A stretch of DNA of 64,000 nt, from the NCBI GenBank assembly GCA_900470195.1, contig UEIJ01000001.1, positions 467,921 through 531,920 of the forward strand, read 5' to 3'. The stretch comes from Hyphomicrobiales bacterium (GTDB taxonomy: Bacteria > Pseudomonadota > Alphaproteobacteria > Rhizobiales > Rhizobiaceae). Each line of letters opens with the position of its first letter. Position 1 is the first letter of the stretch. Made by a program: the position numbers and the translations under genes. Under the pieces are notes generated by a model, which saw nothing but the letters and a program-made list of their open reading frames with translations, was not told the origin of the DNA and did no database searches. This document shows positions 1-9,343 of the stretch, piece by piece.

Positions 1-436
1 CGCCCAGAGCGTCGACCCCGACCTCGACGTGGTGACCATGGCCGTCAAGGTTCCCGAGACGCTGGCGCATCTCCATTATTGGTCCGTCCAGATGACCCGG
101 GCGGCCGAGAAGGAGGAGGTGCTCGGGGCTTTCGGCGCTTCGTCGCGGATCGCGCTGATCCGAACCACGGACGGGCTCACCGCGATCAATACCGTGAAGG
201 AGCTGATGGCCGACCTCGGCCGACCGCACGACAATCTCTACGAGGTGGCGCTCTGGGAAGACATGCTGCGCACGGAAGGCGACGAGCTGTTCTACGCCTA
301 CATGGTCGACAACCAGGCGATCGTCATTCCCGAGACGATCGATGCCATCCGTGCCTTGACCGGCCTCGCATCGGGTGCCGACTCTTCAATCGCGCTGACG
401 AACGCGTCGCTCGGCATCCGGCAGCGGTTGTTCTAA
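1..436 (+). CDS. Type II glyceraldehyde-3-phosphate dehydrogenase, C-terminal part (5' end outside window)
   Basis: Reading frame 2 is open from the first base and ends TAA at 436. The 144 visible residues match the C-terminal catalytic/oligomerisation region of archaeal-type (type II) NAD(P)-GAPDH, an enzyme that interconverts glyceraldehyde-3-phosphate and 1,3-bisphosphoglycerate. Runs such as VTMAVKVPET and NLYEVALWEDM are about 80% identical to the second copy at 14164-14847. The catalytic Cys segment (SCNT) would lie left of the window, so completeness cannot be judged. An ABC1 kinase gene follows 39 bases later on the same strand, suggesting an operon. Family is clear from the paralogue; activity is inferred. 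Confidence 0.8.
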   Translation, partial: AQSVDPDLDVVTMAVKVPETLAHLHYWSVQMTRAAEKEEVLGAFGASSRIALIRTTDGLTAINTVKELMADLGRPHDNLYEVALWEDMLRTEGDELFYAYMVDNQAIVIPETIDAIRALTGLASGADSSIALTNASLGIRQRLF

Positions 437-475
437 CGCGATGCGCGGCGGCCGCCTATAACCGGGGTAAAGCGC

Positions 476-2074
476 GTGAGCTCGCGGTTTTTCAGGATCG
501 TCGCCGCCGCAGTCTCATTGACTCTGCTCTATCTAGCCGAGCGGCGCCGCGGCGTCGCCGCCGATGCCTCGGCCCTGCCAGTTCGCCTACGCCAGACGCT
601 CGATGAGCTCGGCGGAACCTTCATCAAGATCGGTCAGGCCCTCAGCATGCGGCCCGACCTGTTCCCGGAGGACTATCTCAGGCAACTGCGCGACCTGCGC
701 GAGCGTGCCCGGCCATTTTCCTCGACAGAGGCCAGGGCGGAACTTGAGCGCGCCTTGCGCCGGCCGGTCGAACAGGTGTTCCAGACATTCGACAGCGAAC
801 CTTTCGCAGCCGCTTCGATCGCCCAGGTCCATCGCGCCACCCTGCCCGACGGCCAGGAGGTGATCGTCAAGATAAGGCGCCCGCACATGCGGGAGCGGAT
901 CGACAGCGACATGCGGATACTCGTTGCCGTTGCCCGGATCGCCGGCGCGGCGATCCCGAGCTTCCGCCGCCTGCAGCCCGAGCGCCTCGCCCGCGAAATG
1001 TGGGCCAATCTCCGGCGCGAGACTGACCTTCTCCAGGAAGCGCGAAACATTCGACGATTTTCTGATGCCTACAGGCAGCGCACCGACGTCTACGTGCCGG
1101 AAGCATTCGAAACGCTATCAAGCGAAGCAATCCTCGTCCAGGTCATGAGCCATGGCCGATCGATCGAGGATTCGGCCATATCGCAGGACGGTTCGCGGAT
1201 CGCGGGCGTCCTGGTCGATTTCTATCTTGAGCAACTGCTGACGACCGGTCTGTTTCATGGCGATCCGCATCCCGGCAATCTCTTCGTTATGGAGGACGGC
1301 CGGATCTGCTTTCACGATTTCGGGCTCGTGGGCCATCTTGACCACACGACACGGCGCAATCTCGGGATCTTTCTCCAGGCGTTCGTTCACCAGGACGCCG
1401 GATGGATGCTCGACGCGGCCATCGCTCTTTCGCTGATCGACCGGCAGGCGGAACGCACGGCATTCGTGCAGGGTATCGAAGAAATCCTCAGCGACTATTC
1501 CTCGCTGCCGCTGAAGGACTGGTCTATCGCCGATGCTTTCCTCAGGGTGATGCGGCTCGGTGACGGCGCCCGCGTCGTCGTTCCCTATAACCTCATGGTT
1601 TTCGTCAGGGCGCTTTTTCTGATTGAGGGCTGCCTGCGCCGGCTCGATCCCAACTTCAATGTGCTGGATACGATCATTGCCAAAGGCGAGGCCGCGTTGG
1701 CGCACACGCTGGGCGGCAGGCCTGACCCGGCAGCCATGGCGCGTCTCAAAACCGAGCTGGCGCTCTCCGCAGAGGACCTGCCCTCGCTGTTGGCCTCCTG
1801 GCTTCATCGCGCCCATCAGGACGGCGGAGACCTAGCCCTTGGTGTGCGTGTCCATCAATCGGACGAAACCGAGCGGCGGCTCGACCGCCGGGCGGCTCTC
1901 GCGGCGCTGGCGCTTCTGTCGGCTGGAATGCTGGTCACGTCCGCGCTGTTGGCGCAAGCGCATATTGGACCTGAGGTGATAGGGCTGCCCGTCACGGCCC
2001 TGATCGGATTTATCGTGGCGATCTGGATCTGCATGCGCGTCCTGCGGTGGATTAACATACTGTGGCGACGATGA
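476..2074 (+). CDS. ABC1/UbiB (AarF) family protein kinase-like membrane protein
   Basis: A 532-residue protein with the hallmarks of the atypical ABC1 kinase family, which in bacteria supports ubiquinone biosynthesis or lipid homeostasis. Visible are the KxGQ signature (GGTFIKIGQALSMRPD, about residues 43-58), the nucleotide-binding segment with VIVKIRRP, the catalytic-loop-like FHGDPHPGNLF, and the metal-binding HDFGLVG. The C-terminus has two hydrophobic segments (about 465-485 and 495-520), so it is probably membrane anchored. GTG is the likely start because a GGGG run precedes it. It lies just after the GAPDH gene and before a cardiolipin synthase. It is probably a paralogue outside the core ubiquinone operon; its substrate is unknown. 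Confidence 0.85.
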   Translation: MSSRFFRIVAAAVSLTLLYLAERRRGVAADASALPVRLRQTLDELGGTFIKIGQALSMRPDLFPEDYLRQLRDLRERARPFSSTEARAELERALRRPVEQVFQTFDSEPFAAASIAQVHRATLPDGQEVIVKIRRPHMRERIDSDMRILVAVARIAGAAIPSFRRLQPERLAREMWANLRRETDLLQEARNIRRFSDAYRQRTDVYVPEAFETLSSEAILVQVMSHGRSIEDSAISQDGSRIAGVLVDFYLEQLLTTGLFHGDPHPGNLFVMEDGRICFHDFGLVGHLDHTTRRNLGIFLQAFVHQDAGWMLDAAIALSLIDRQAERTAFVQGIEEILSDYSSLPLKDWSIADAFLRVMRLGDGARVVVPYNLMVFVRALFLIEGCLRRLDPNFNVLDTIIAKGEAALAHTLGGRPDPAAMARLKTELALSAEDLPSLLASWLHRAHQDGGDLALGVRVHQSDETERRLDRRAALAALALLSAGMLVTSALLAQAHIGPEVIGLPVTALIGFIVAIWICMRVLRWINILWRR

Positions 2075-2227
2075 GCGCTGCGTCGGTGCGGGCGCACCTG
2101 CACCGCCGCGCGCAGCGGACGGGCGGAGATCACAGGACCGTGGAAGCCGAAGATCCTGGGATCGAACGAACGCTGCTACTCCACTCCTCAACCTTCGCGG
2201 AAAACATAGGCACACGGGACGACGGCG

Positions 2228-3664
2228 ATGGCGCTTATTGGGAACGAAGCCTGGGCGATCGCCTACTTGGTAGTGGAATGGACAATCCGCATTGTCATGG
2301 TTTTTGTCGTGCCCTTTCGACGTTCGCCCGACGCCGCGCGCAGCTGGCTGCTGCTAATATTTTTCCTGCCCCTTCCTGCACTTGCGGTCTATCTTGTTAT
2401 CGGCAGACCGACCTATCCCCGCTGGCGCAGGGAACGCTTCGCCAGATTGCCGGAGGTCCTGGTCGCGGCATCGAAAGAGATTGCCCATTCTCACTTCTGC
2501 CGCCGTCCCGACTTGCCAGGCTCGCTGGCGGGACCGGCGCTCCTGATTGAAACCCTCGGCCAGTTCCCCGCGCTTTCTGGCAACAACGTCGAACTTCTTT
2601 CCAATTATGAGGGTGTTATCGACCGCATGGTCGTCGACATCGATCATGCGGAACGAACTGTCCATCTCCTGTTCTACATATTCGCAGACGACCGGACGGG
2701 TCTGCGCGTAATAGAAGCATTGGAACGGGCGGTCCTGCGAGGTGTCACATGCAGGGTACTGATTGATGCCATCGGGTCCCGGCAATGGCGGCACCAGGTG
2801 ACGAGGCTGCTAACCCGAGCAGGTGTGGACGTTCAATTCGCTCTGAAGGTGGGGATCTTTCGGCGCAGATCGGCGCGTGCCGACCTGCGTAATCACCGTA
2901 AGGTTGCCGTCATAGACAGCCGCATCGGCTATATCGGCTCCCAGAACATAACAAACGCCCTATCTGCCTCCAACATCGCAAACGAGGAGTTGGTCGCACG
3001 AGTTGTCGGCCCGATCACGACAGAGCTGCAAGCCGTCTTTGTCGCCGACTGGTTCATGGAAACGGAGGAGGAACTGGCGGTATCCGCCCTTTTTCCACAC
3101 CATCATCCCGATGCCGGGGCCGTTGCACAGGTCCTTCCAAGCGGTCCTGACTACCCGAACGCAGGGATTGGCAATGTAATTGCGGCTCTGGTTCACGGCG
3201 CAAGCAAGCGTGTCGTGATCACGACGCCCTACTTCGTCCCGGACGAACCTCTCCTTCAAGCACTCAAAACCGCCGTGCTGCGTGGGGTGGAGGTGCGTTT
3301 GCTGGTCTCGCGTCTCACGGATCACATCCTGGTGAAATTGGCGCAGCAATCCTACTACTCCGAACTCCTCCAGGCCGGTGTCCAAGTGCATCTCTATGAG
3401 GAGGTCTTTCTGCACGCCAAGCATATGACGTTTGATGATGAGATCTCGCTGCTGGGTTCCAGCAATGTCGACATCCGCTCTTTTGTCCTAAACGCCGAGG
3501 TAAGCCTTATCGTTTTTGACAAGGGTGTCACGGAACAGTTGCGCCGTGAGCAAGTGCGCTGCTTCGACAACACCGCGACGCTCACGCTCGACGGTTGGGA
3601 AAAACGTCCAATGATCCACAAGATTGGCGAGAACCTGGCGCGGCTGGCGAGCCCTCTCCTGTGA
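2228..3664 (+). CDS. cls: Cardiolipin synthase (phospholipase D superfamily)
   Basis: A 478-residue membrane enzyme predicted to condense two phosphatidylglycerols into cardiolipin and glycerol. Two N-terminal transmembrane segments (about residues 8-55) are followed by two phospholipase D HxK(x4)D motifs: NHRKVAVID near residue 222 and HAKHMTFDD near residue 397, each with the downstream GS(Q/S)N. Length and architecture match ClsA-type enzymes. It lies about 150 bases after the ABC1 kinase gene on the same strand, with nothing recognisable in that gap. With its neighbours it suggests a stress or membrane-energy module. Family assignment is firm. Confidence 0.9.
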   Translation: MALIGNEAWAIAYLVVEWTIRIVMVFVVPFRRSPDAARSWLLLIFFLPLPALAVYLVIGRPTYPRWRRERFARLPEVLVAASKEIAHSHFCRRPDLPGSLAGPALLIETLGQFPALSGNNVELLSNYEGVIDRMVVDIDHAERTVHLLFYIFADDRTGLRVIEALERAVLRGVTCRVLIDAIGSRQWRHQVTRLLTRAGVDVQFALKVGIFRRRSARADLRNHRKVAVIDSRIGYIGSQNITNALSASNIANEELVARVVGPITTELQAVFVADWFMETEEELAVSALFPHHHPDAGAVAQVLPSGPDYPNAGIGNVIAALVHGASKRVVITTPYFVPDEPLLQALKTAVLRGVEVRLLVSRLTDHILVKLAQQSYYSELLQAGVQVHLYEEVFLHAKHMTFDDEISLLGSSNVDIRSFVLNAEVSLIVFDKGVTEQLRREQVRCFDNTATLTLDGWEKRPMIHKIGENLARLASPLL

Positions 3665-3812
3665 ACAGCATCAGCGGCTTCCAAATGGAGCAATCGAACG
3701 CAACGCGATGCCCCACTTCGGCTGCGGGTGCATATGGGCGTATTCGTCGTGCGGATCTTGCTCTACGCTCGCACTTGGCACGGCAAACGCCGGCAATGCG
3801 ACCGTACAGCGA

Positions 3813-4481
3813 TCACGCCAGTGCGGGCCTGGCTCGCCTGCGCCACATCAGCGCCAGGAGATAGAGGGAGATCACCGCACCGCCGAAGCAGAACACCGAG
3901 ATATAGGCGTAGGAGAAGAACGCATAGGTGATGACGAGGACGCCGGCGACGAGCAGGCCGAAAATCTTGATCTCCCAGCCTCGCACCAGCAGGAAGGGCA
4001 CGATGACGACAGCAACGTAGATCGCGTAGGTCACGGTCCGGGAGACGAGCCCGTCGAGCAGATTGATGTCCTGATAGCGAACTGCCCAACGCAGGAAGGT
4101 CGTTGCCAGCCAGCCGTCATGGACAAAGTACGGAATGAACTGCAGGCCGCCCAGCATCGCGCCCGCGATGACGAACAAAAGGATGAGGTTCCGGCGCCCA
4201 CCGCCCTCCAGGAAGTAGGCCGACAGAGGTACCCAGATCGGCCAGGCAATCCAGGTGAAGAACATGTAGAGCAAGGAATACTGGCCGACGCGATGCGTGT
4301 TGCCTGCGTGGCCCTCGATCCAGATCAAACCCTCCACCAGTTGCTGCAGACCGAACAGAAGCGGAAGGGTTGCGATCATCAGATAGCGGCGATCTGCCCG
4401 CCAGGCCGACGCGCCCGCCACCGCGCCGCCCGGGATGAGGACGGCGGCGGCACCCAGACTGACCTCCGCGGAAAGGCACAT
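3813..4481 (-). CDS. DUF6629-like polytopic membrane protein
   Basis: A 222-residue, very hydrophobic protein with about six or seven membrane segments. The N-terminal MCLSAEVSLGAAAVLIPGG and the FGLQQLVEG motif near residue 43 resemble a widespread uncharacterised bacterial membrane family (MCFSAxAS-type, DUF6629). Function is unknown. It is separated by one base from the D-2-hydroxyacid dehydrogenase gene upstream, so the two and the CBS protein are probably cotranscribed. The convergent gap to cls (3665-3812) shows no clear terminator. Confidence 0.65.
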   Translation of the reverse strand: MCLSAEVSLGAAAVLIPGGAVAGASAWRADRRYLMIATLPLLFGLQQLVEGLIWIEGHAGNTHRVGQYSLLYMFFTWIAWPIWVPLSAYFLEGGGRRNLILLFVIAGAMLGGLQFIPYFVHDGWLATTFLRWAVRYQDINLLDGLVSRTVTYAIYVAVVIVPFLLVRGWEIKIFGLLVAGVLVITYAFFSYAYISVFCFGGAVISLYLLALMWRRRARPALA

Positions 4482-4482
4482 C

Positions 4483-5493
4483 TCAGGCTACCCCTACCAG
4501 ATTGACCGGGCGACCGGCCGCAAAGCCTTCGATGTTGGCAAGGGTGGTGTCGATGATACGTCGCAGCGCCGCGTCGGTGTTGTAGGCGTTGTGCGGCGTG
4601 ACCAGAACGTTCGGAAAGCGCAGCAGCACGTGGTTGGCGACAAGCGCCTTGAGATCGACCGTATCGACCGCCATGTTCTGGCGGAAGATCTCGGCCTCCT
4701 CACGGATCAGCGGCTCCTGCGGCAGCACGTCGAGACCGGCCGCGCGCAACTTGCCGCTTGCCAGCGCCCGCACCAGCGCCTCCGTGTCGACCACATTGCC
4801 GCGCGCGGTATTGATGAGGATGGCGCCGTCCTTCATAACGTCGAACTGCCGTTCGCCGATCATCCCGACGGTGTCCGGTGATGATGGTACATGCAACGTC
4901 ACCACATCGGCCTGCGCCAGGACCTCGTCGAGCGCGCCATAGGTGAAGCCCAGCCGTGTCGCGGCGGCAGCGTCCTCGACCTGATCGAAGGCGAGGACCT
5001 TCATGCCGAAGCCATGCGCGATCTCGATCGTGCGGCGGCCGATGCGCCCTGTTCCAACAACCGCAATGACCTTGTCCCGCAACTCAAGACCACGCATGCC
5101 GGCCATCGAGAAACCGCCGCGGCGGGTCAGCGCGACACTCTCGACGATGTTGCGCGCAAGCGCCAGCAGCAGCGCGAAGGCGTGCTCGGCGACCGTCGCA
5201 TCCCCGTAATCCGGCACATTGGCAACGGCGATACTTCGCTCTCGACAGGCGGTCAGGTCGATATGATCGTATCCCGCCGAACGGGTCGCGATGAGTTTCA
5301 GATCGGGCAATCGATCGATGATGCCGGAATCAAGGCGGGACGCCACGAAAGGGCTGATCACCTCCGCGTCCTCGAATTCGCCGACCGTGGTGATATTCAG
5401 CGGAGCCGTCGTGCAGCGGACGTCGTGCCGGCGCATCAGTTTTGCGCAGGCTTTCTTCTCCCAATCCTCCGCTTCGAACAGAACAACCCTCAT
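4483..5493 (-). CDS. D-isomer-specific 2-hydroxyacid dehydrogenase (LdhA-like)
   Basis: A 336-residue NAD-dependent oxidoreductase reducing a 2-ketoacid to a D-2-hydroxyacid. The Rossmann motif is VVGTGRIGRRTIEIA (about residues 147-161). The catalytic triad of the family is visible: Arg in NTARGNVVD, Glu in PQEPLIREEAEIF and His in VTPHNAY. Length and the C-terminal order fit fermentative D-lactate dehydrogenases better than 3-phosphoglycerate dehydrogenases (no ACT domain). Its start overlaps the stop of the CBS-BON gene by four bases (ATGA), indicating translational coupling. The natural substrate is not certain. Confidence 0.85.
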   Translation of the reverse strand: MRVVLFEAEDWEKKACAKLMRRHDVRCTTAPLNITTVGEFEDAEVISPFVASRLDSGIIDRLPDLKLIATRSAGYDHIDLTACRERSIAVANVPDYGDATVAEHAFALLLALARNIVESVALTRRGGFSMAGMRGLELRDKVIAVVGTGRIGRRTIEIAHGFGMKVLAFDQVEDAAAATRLGFTYGALDEVLAQADVVTLHVPSSPDTVGMIGERQFDVMKDGAILINTARGNVVDTEALVRALASGKLRAAGLDVLPQEPLIREEAEIFRQNMAVDTVDLKALVANHVLLRFPNVLVTPHNAYNTDAALRRIIDTTLANIEGFAAGRPVNLVGVA

Positions 5494-6143
5494 CGAGGCT
5501 CCTTCTCCACTGTCAAATCATCCTTAAACCCCGATCCCACGACACTGTCGACCACCATCCGCACGACGTCGATTTCCTCCTGCGAGCGCATGGTCCCTGC
5601 GACGTGCACCCGACCCGCGGCGACATGGAGTTCCGGCTGTCGGCGCAGCACGGCGCCCGCCTCCTCGAGGCGGGCGCGCAGAGCCCGCGAGACCGCCGCA
5701 TCGCCCCTGATCTCCGCATCCGGTCCGCCCGCCGAAATGACCTTGAGCAGGTCCGCCCTGCTGACGATGCCCACCAGCCGTGCGTCGCGCAGCACCGGCA
5801 GACGCTTGATCCGGTTGAGGCCGAGCAGCATCGCCACTTGCGACAGCGGGGCATCCTCGTCGATGGACAAAACCGGGGCCGACATCAGCGCACCGACCTT
5901 CCAGCTGCGGCTCTTGACGTAGGCCCGCGCACGCTCTTGCACTCCGCCGTCACCGAGAGGTGTGCCGAGCTCGGAGCGCCGCAGCAGGTCGCCTTCCGTG
6001 ACCATGCCGATCAAGGCTTGTGCGTCGTCGAGCACCGGCAGGCCGCTGACATGTTCGGTGAGCATGATCTGCGCGGCGTGCCAGACGCTGTGCTCCGGGC
6101 TGATGGTGACCAATCGCGTCGACATCACATCTTGCACACGCAT
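5490..6143 (-). CDS. Tandem CBS-domain protein with C-terminal BON domain
   Basis: A 217-residue soluble protein. Two CBS motifs (about residues 1-60 and 80-135; DVMSTRLVTI and ALMSAPVLSI starts) form a Bateman adenosyl-ligand sensing module. A BON-like domain follows (about 145-210, VHVAGTMRSQEEID). Such proteins are common in alphaproteobacterial stress clusters. It sits 12 bases downstream of the phosphorylase gene and overlaps the dehydrogenase start, so it probably belongs to a phosphorylase-CBS-dehydrogenase operon and may sense AMP/ATP. Role inferred. Confidence 0.85.
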   Translation of the reverse strand: MRVQDVMSTRLVTISPEHSVWHAAQIMLTEHVSGLPVLDDAQALIGMVTEGDLLRRSELGTPLGDGGVQERARAYVKSRSWKVGALMSAPVLSIDEDAPLSQVAMLLGLNRIKRLPVLRDARLVGIVSRADLLKVISAGGPDAEIRGDAAVSRALRARLEEAGAVLRRQPELHVAAGRVHVAGTMRSQEEIDVVRMVVDSVVGSGFKDDLTVEKEPR

Positions 6144-6155
6144 CCTCGTCCCTCG

Positions 6156-7850
6156 TCAACGCAAATAGGCTTCGGTGACGTAGCGGCGCATCATCCGATG
6201 AGAATTGAAGGACGACCCGATCTTGCTGATGGCTTGCTTCATCATCCAGATCCAGCGTCCCCGGTCACCGTGATAGAGGGGAAGCACCACAGCCCGCAGC
6301 TTGTCATAGAGCGCTCCCGCATCGCTCGCCTCGGCACCATTGCTGGGGATCGACCAGCCCGTCACACTCTCGACACAGCCCTCGATCCACCAACCATCGA
6401 GGACGCTCAGGTTGAGCGCGCCGTTGAGGGCGGCCTTCATGCCGCTCGTGCCGGATGCTTCGAGCGGCGGCAGCGGCGTGTTCAACCAGACATCGCAACC
6501 GGCGACCAACGCGGCGGCAACGTCGAGATTGTACCCAGGCATGAATACCGCCGGGATCGTGCCTTCAAGTGCATCGATATGCGCCCCCAGCGCGCGTATC
6601 GCTTCCTGCCCGCCGCCATCGTTCGGATGCGCAAGGCCGGCCAGGACGATCTGGAAAGGTTGAGCGTTCGCGATCTCGCGCAAGCGCTCCATGTCGGAGA
6701 AGATGAGCTCGGGCCGCTTATAGGCGGTCATGCGCCGCGCATATCCGATCAGCGGCAGGTCGGGACGCAATTGCCTCCCCGTCGCCTGCGCGATCCGTGC
6801 CAGCAGATCATGCTTTGCGTCCCCGTGTGCCGACCACAAGGCGTTGTCGCCGATCTGATCGGCGAAGGCGAGGACCTCGGGCTCGTGCGCCCAGTTTGAG
6901 AATTGCTGCTCGAACAGTCTGGCAATGGCGCCATGCGTCCATCGATGGACATGAACGCCATTGGTGATCGAGGCGATCGTATAGCCTGGGAAGAGTTTGC
7001 GCGTCGTCTCCGCGTGCCGGCGGGCGACACCGTTGACATAGCCGCTGAGATTCAGCGCCAGATGCGTCATATTGAGCTGATCGGCGCCGGCGAGGTGCGC
7101 CAGGATATCGCGTTCAATGTAGTCGCCGAGCACGCGCTCAACGAGGTCATAGTCGAATTTGTCGAACCCGGCTTCCACAGGCGTGTGCGTCGTGAACACG
7201 CAGCGCTCGCGAACCGCCGAGACGTCGTAGCTGTCGATCGGATCGGACGCGTGAACGCCGTCTGGCCGCCGCGTTCCTTTTAGAAGGGGCAGGGTTAGCA
7301 GCGCTGCATGGCCTTCGTTGAGGTGATATTTCTCGATGCGGAAGCCGAGCGCACGCAGCACGCTCTGGCCGCCGACGCCGAGCACGATCTCCTGCTTCAG
7401 CCGATAGGCCTGGTCCCCACCATAAAGCGCATCGGTGATCCGGCGATCCTCCACGGCGTTCTCCGCGAGATCCGTGTCGAGCAGCAGCACCGGGATGACA
7501 TGCCCCAGCTGGCATTCCAGCGCATAGAGCCAGGGGCGCACCCACACCGCACGTCCCTCGATTGACACAGCTACCATCTGCGGCAAGGCGGTCGCAAAGT
7601 CTTGGGGCGACCACGGATCAGCATGGCTGACCTGCGCATGACTGTTGTCGATCTCCTGCCGCGCATAACCCTGGCGGCTCACGAGCGTAACGAACACCAT
7701 TGGTAGATCGAGATCAGCCGCCGAGCGCGCCGAGTCCCCGGCGAGCACACCCAGCCCGCCGCTGTAAGTATGCATCTCGGCGCGAAGCGCGATCTCCATC
7801 GAGAAATACGCAAAGCGCGTCCGCTGAACAGCCCGATCCAGAAAATCCAA
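6156..7850 (-). CDS. glgP: Alpha-glucan (glycogen/maltodextrin) phosphorylase, short type
   Basis: An enzyme of about 564 residues that releases glucose-1-phosphate from alpha-1,4-glucans. The N-terminus carries [10 protein letters not shown] and [14 protein letters not shown]. The PLP lysine lies in [14 protein letters not shown], with the phosphate-pocket segment [16 protein letters not shown] before it. It lacks the regulatory insertions of the long (>800-residue) family and resembles the compact bacterial/archaeal form. I place the start at a TTG (7850) because GGGAGGGT sits just upstream and homology begins there. A longer frame to 7943 would overlap the next gene. It heads the operon with the CBS and dehydrogenase genes. 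Confidence 0.88.
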   Translation of the reverse strand: MDFLDRAVQRTRFAYFSMEIALRAEMHTYSGGLGVLAGDSARSAADLDLPMVFVTLVSRQGYARQEIDNSHAQVSHADPWSPQDFATALPQMVAVSIEGRAVWVRPWLYALECQLGHVIPVLLLDTDLAENAVEDRRITDALYGGDQAYRLKQEIVLGVGGQSVLRALGFRIEKYHLNEGHAALLTLPLLKGTRRPDGVHASDPIDSYDVSAVRERCVFTTHTPVEAGFDKFDYDLVERVLGDYIERDILAHLAGADQLNMTHLALNLSGYVNGVARRHAETTRKLFPGYTIASITNGVHVHRWTHGAIARLFEQQFSNWAHEPEVLAFADQIGDNALWSAHGDAKHDLLARIAQATGRQLRPDLPLIGYARRMTAYKRPELIFSDMERLREIANAQPFQIVLAGLAHPNDGGGQEAIRALGAHIDALEGTIPAVFMPGYNLDVAAALVAGCDVWLNTPLPPLEASGTSGMKAALNGALNLSVLDGWWIEGCVESVTGWSIPSNGAEASDAGALYDKLRAVVLPLYHGDRGRWIWMMKQAISKIGSSFNSHRMMRRYVTEAYLR

Positions 7851-7908
7851 GAGTACCCTCCCGGTGTGAGGAAGCCCGCTTGTCGGCGTCACTCGCGCGA
7901 TCGACGGA

Positions 7909-8112
7909 TTATTTCTTCTTCTTGGCAGAATCTGCGACCTCATCCGTCGCTTCGGGCTCGGCGCCCTCCCCCACGATCTCGGCTTCGGCGCGCAGCCAGT
8001 GCTCTAGGTCGTGACCTTTCGGACAACCCTCACGCACCCAGATTTCATAAGCTCGCAGCTCGATCTTGGGTCGAACAACGTCCTTCTCCAGAGTGGCCTG
8101 CGCTTCTGACAT
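7909..8112 (-). CDS. DUF2934 small protein
   Basis: A 67-residue acidic/basic protein with the DUF2934 core YEIWVREGCPKGHDLEHWLRA at about residues 23-43 and a charged tail ending KKKK. Start ATG at 8112 is supported by an AGAAGGAGC ribosome site 7-12 bases upstream; earlier in-frame ATGs lack one. DUF2934 genes often accompany glycogen-metabolism genes in alphaproteobacteria, which fits the phosphorylase immediately downstream. Function unknown. Confidence 0.8.
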   Translation of the reverse strand: MSEAQATLEKDVVRPKIELRAYEIWVREGCPKGHDLEHWLRAEAEIVGEGAEPEATDEVADSAKKKK

Positions 8113-8299
8113 GATAGTGCTCCTTCTTCGATGTCGGACTTCTTTTTGCGCATGGCAGTGTGAGCCCGAGTTGGACAGCAATCGTTGATGGAGGTTAAAG
8201 ATGACGTACTGGCCCCCCAACTCCTTAACTCCAATGCTGTGTTATTCACTGAAGGTATGAAATTAGGCTTGGACATCGGGAGCGCCATGCATAGAGCAG

Positions 8300-8578
8300 C
8301 TAGAAGATGATGATTAGTGTAACCGGCACGACGATCTTGATGCGTGCTTCGGCACGTTGCAGATATTCGAACTGGCCGTTCCACCCGATGGTGTAGCCGG
8401 GCGGCAGTGTCACCTGCTCCGCAACAGCCCTTCGGGCATCGGCGACATAGCCGCCGAGATCACGGCCTCTGACGTCGACGCAGACATAGTTCGCAAGCTG
8501 GCCGTTCTCGGTGCTGATCGAGGTGGCACCGCGCCTGAGCTCGACCTTGCTCCGAACTGTGTCGATCGGGAGCGACAT
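8300..8578 (-). pseudogene. cusA/czcA-type RND metal efflux pump fragment
   Basis: About 90 residues align with an internal part of CusA-like heavy-metal RND permeases, including ENGQLANYVCVDVRGRDLGG, AVAEQVTLPPGY and NGQFEYLQRAEARIK, then the start of a membrane helix. Full-length pumps are about 1,040 residues; both flanks are gone. Upstream (8579-8848) an open minus-strand stretch with VRFDFSPINVEGFGGQRSY was not recognised. This is a remnant of a copper/silver efflux operon, consistent with the neighbouring copper genes. Confidence 0.8.
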
Positions 8579-8848
8579 GTCCGTTCCCGATCAAAGCGGT
8601 GATGGCGTAGCTCCTCTGGCCACCGAAGCCCTCCACATTGATGGGCGAGAAGTCGAACCGGACCCGTCCAGGCTGGCCTTTTGGCGAACCGCGCAGGGTA
8701 GCCTCGTCGTTCCCGACACCTTAATCGAGATTAAAGACTCCGCCAGACGGGCATTGCTATCTCAACAACAGTTGCCTCGCGGTCGGCTTACGGGCGGTGG
8801 CGCAAACCATGCACCTACCGAGCCCACGCGCGATACTGGAGGAGCAAT

Positions 8849-9307
8849 ATGACCAGAACTCAGATAGGCAAACGCGGTAACGCTCGCCGTTCAAAGCTTA
8901 CAGCGAGCAGCGCCGCCCTCTACGGCTTTCGCGCTATCGCCGCCTTTTACCTGATCACGGAGCGTCGTGCTCACACTCTGGGCTGGTTGCCTTGGCTTCT
9001 CATTTTGAGTTGTCCGGTACTCCATATCTTTATGCATCGGAAGCATGGCGCATATGGACATAATCATCACGAAAGGCGTGCCGACCAAGACAGCCGCTGG
9101 CCTCCAATGGATCAGCTTCAGGTAGCGAGAGCGAAGCATGACCAACGGCACTTCGAATCGCGACATGCCAGATCCGAAACCCGTTACTCGCTGCGCGGCT
9201 CGTCGCTGCACGGATACGAGCGAACGAGGGGCGAGGGTGATCGACGCGGGTATCGGACAGCTTGGACCCGAACAGTGGCGCGAGCCGTTGGATTTGGCAT
9301 CTCCTGA
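8849..9307 (+). CDS. DUF2933 small membrane protein with anomalous C-terminal extension
   Basis: Residues about 20-75 (GFRAIAAFYLITERRAHTLG, LPWLLILSCPVLHIFMH, then a His-rich GHNHH) match DUF2933, short two-helix membrane proteins usually found in metal-resistance clusters. Family members normally end soon after the His-rich patch near residue 75. Here the frame continues about 75 more Arg-rich residues without recognisable character, suggesting that the normal stop was lost or the 3' end replaced. Probably a decayed piece of the same lost efflux operon as the cusA fragment. Confidence 0.55.
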   Translation: MTRTQIGKRGNARRSKLTASSAALYGFRAIAAFYLITERRAHTLGWLPWLLILSCPVLHIFMHRKHGAYGHNHHERRADQDSRWPPMDQLQVARAKHDQRHFESRHARSETRYSLRGSSLHGYERTRGEGDRRGYRTAWTRTVARAVGFGIS

Positions 9308-9343
9308 ATTTAACGGCCTAGCGCCTCGTAGGAGGCTGCTGTC

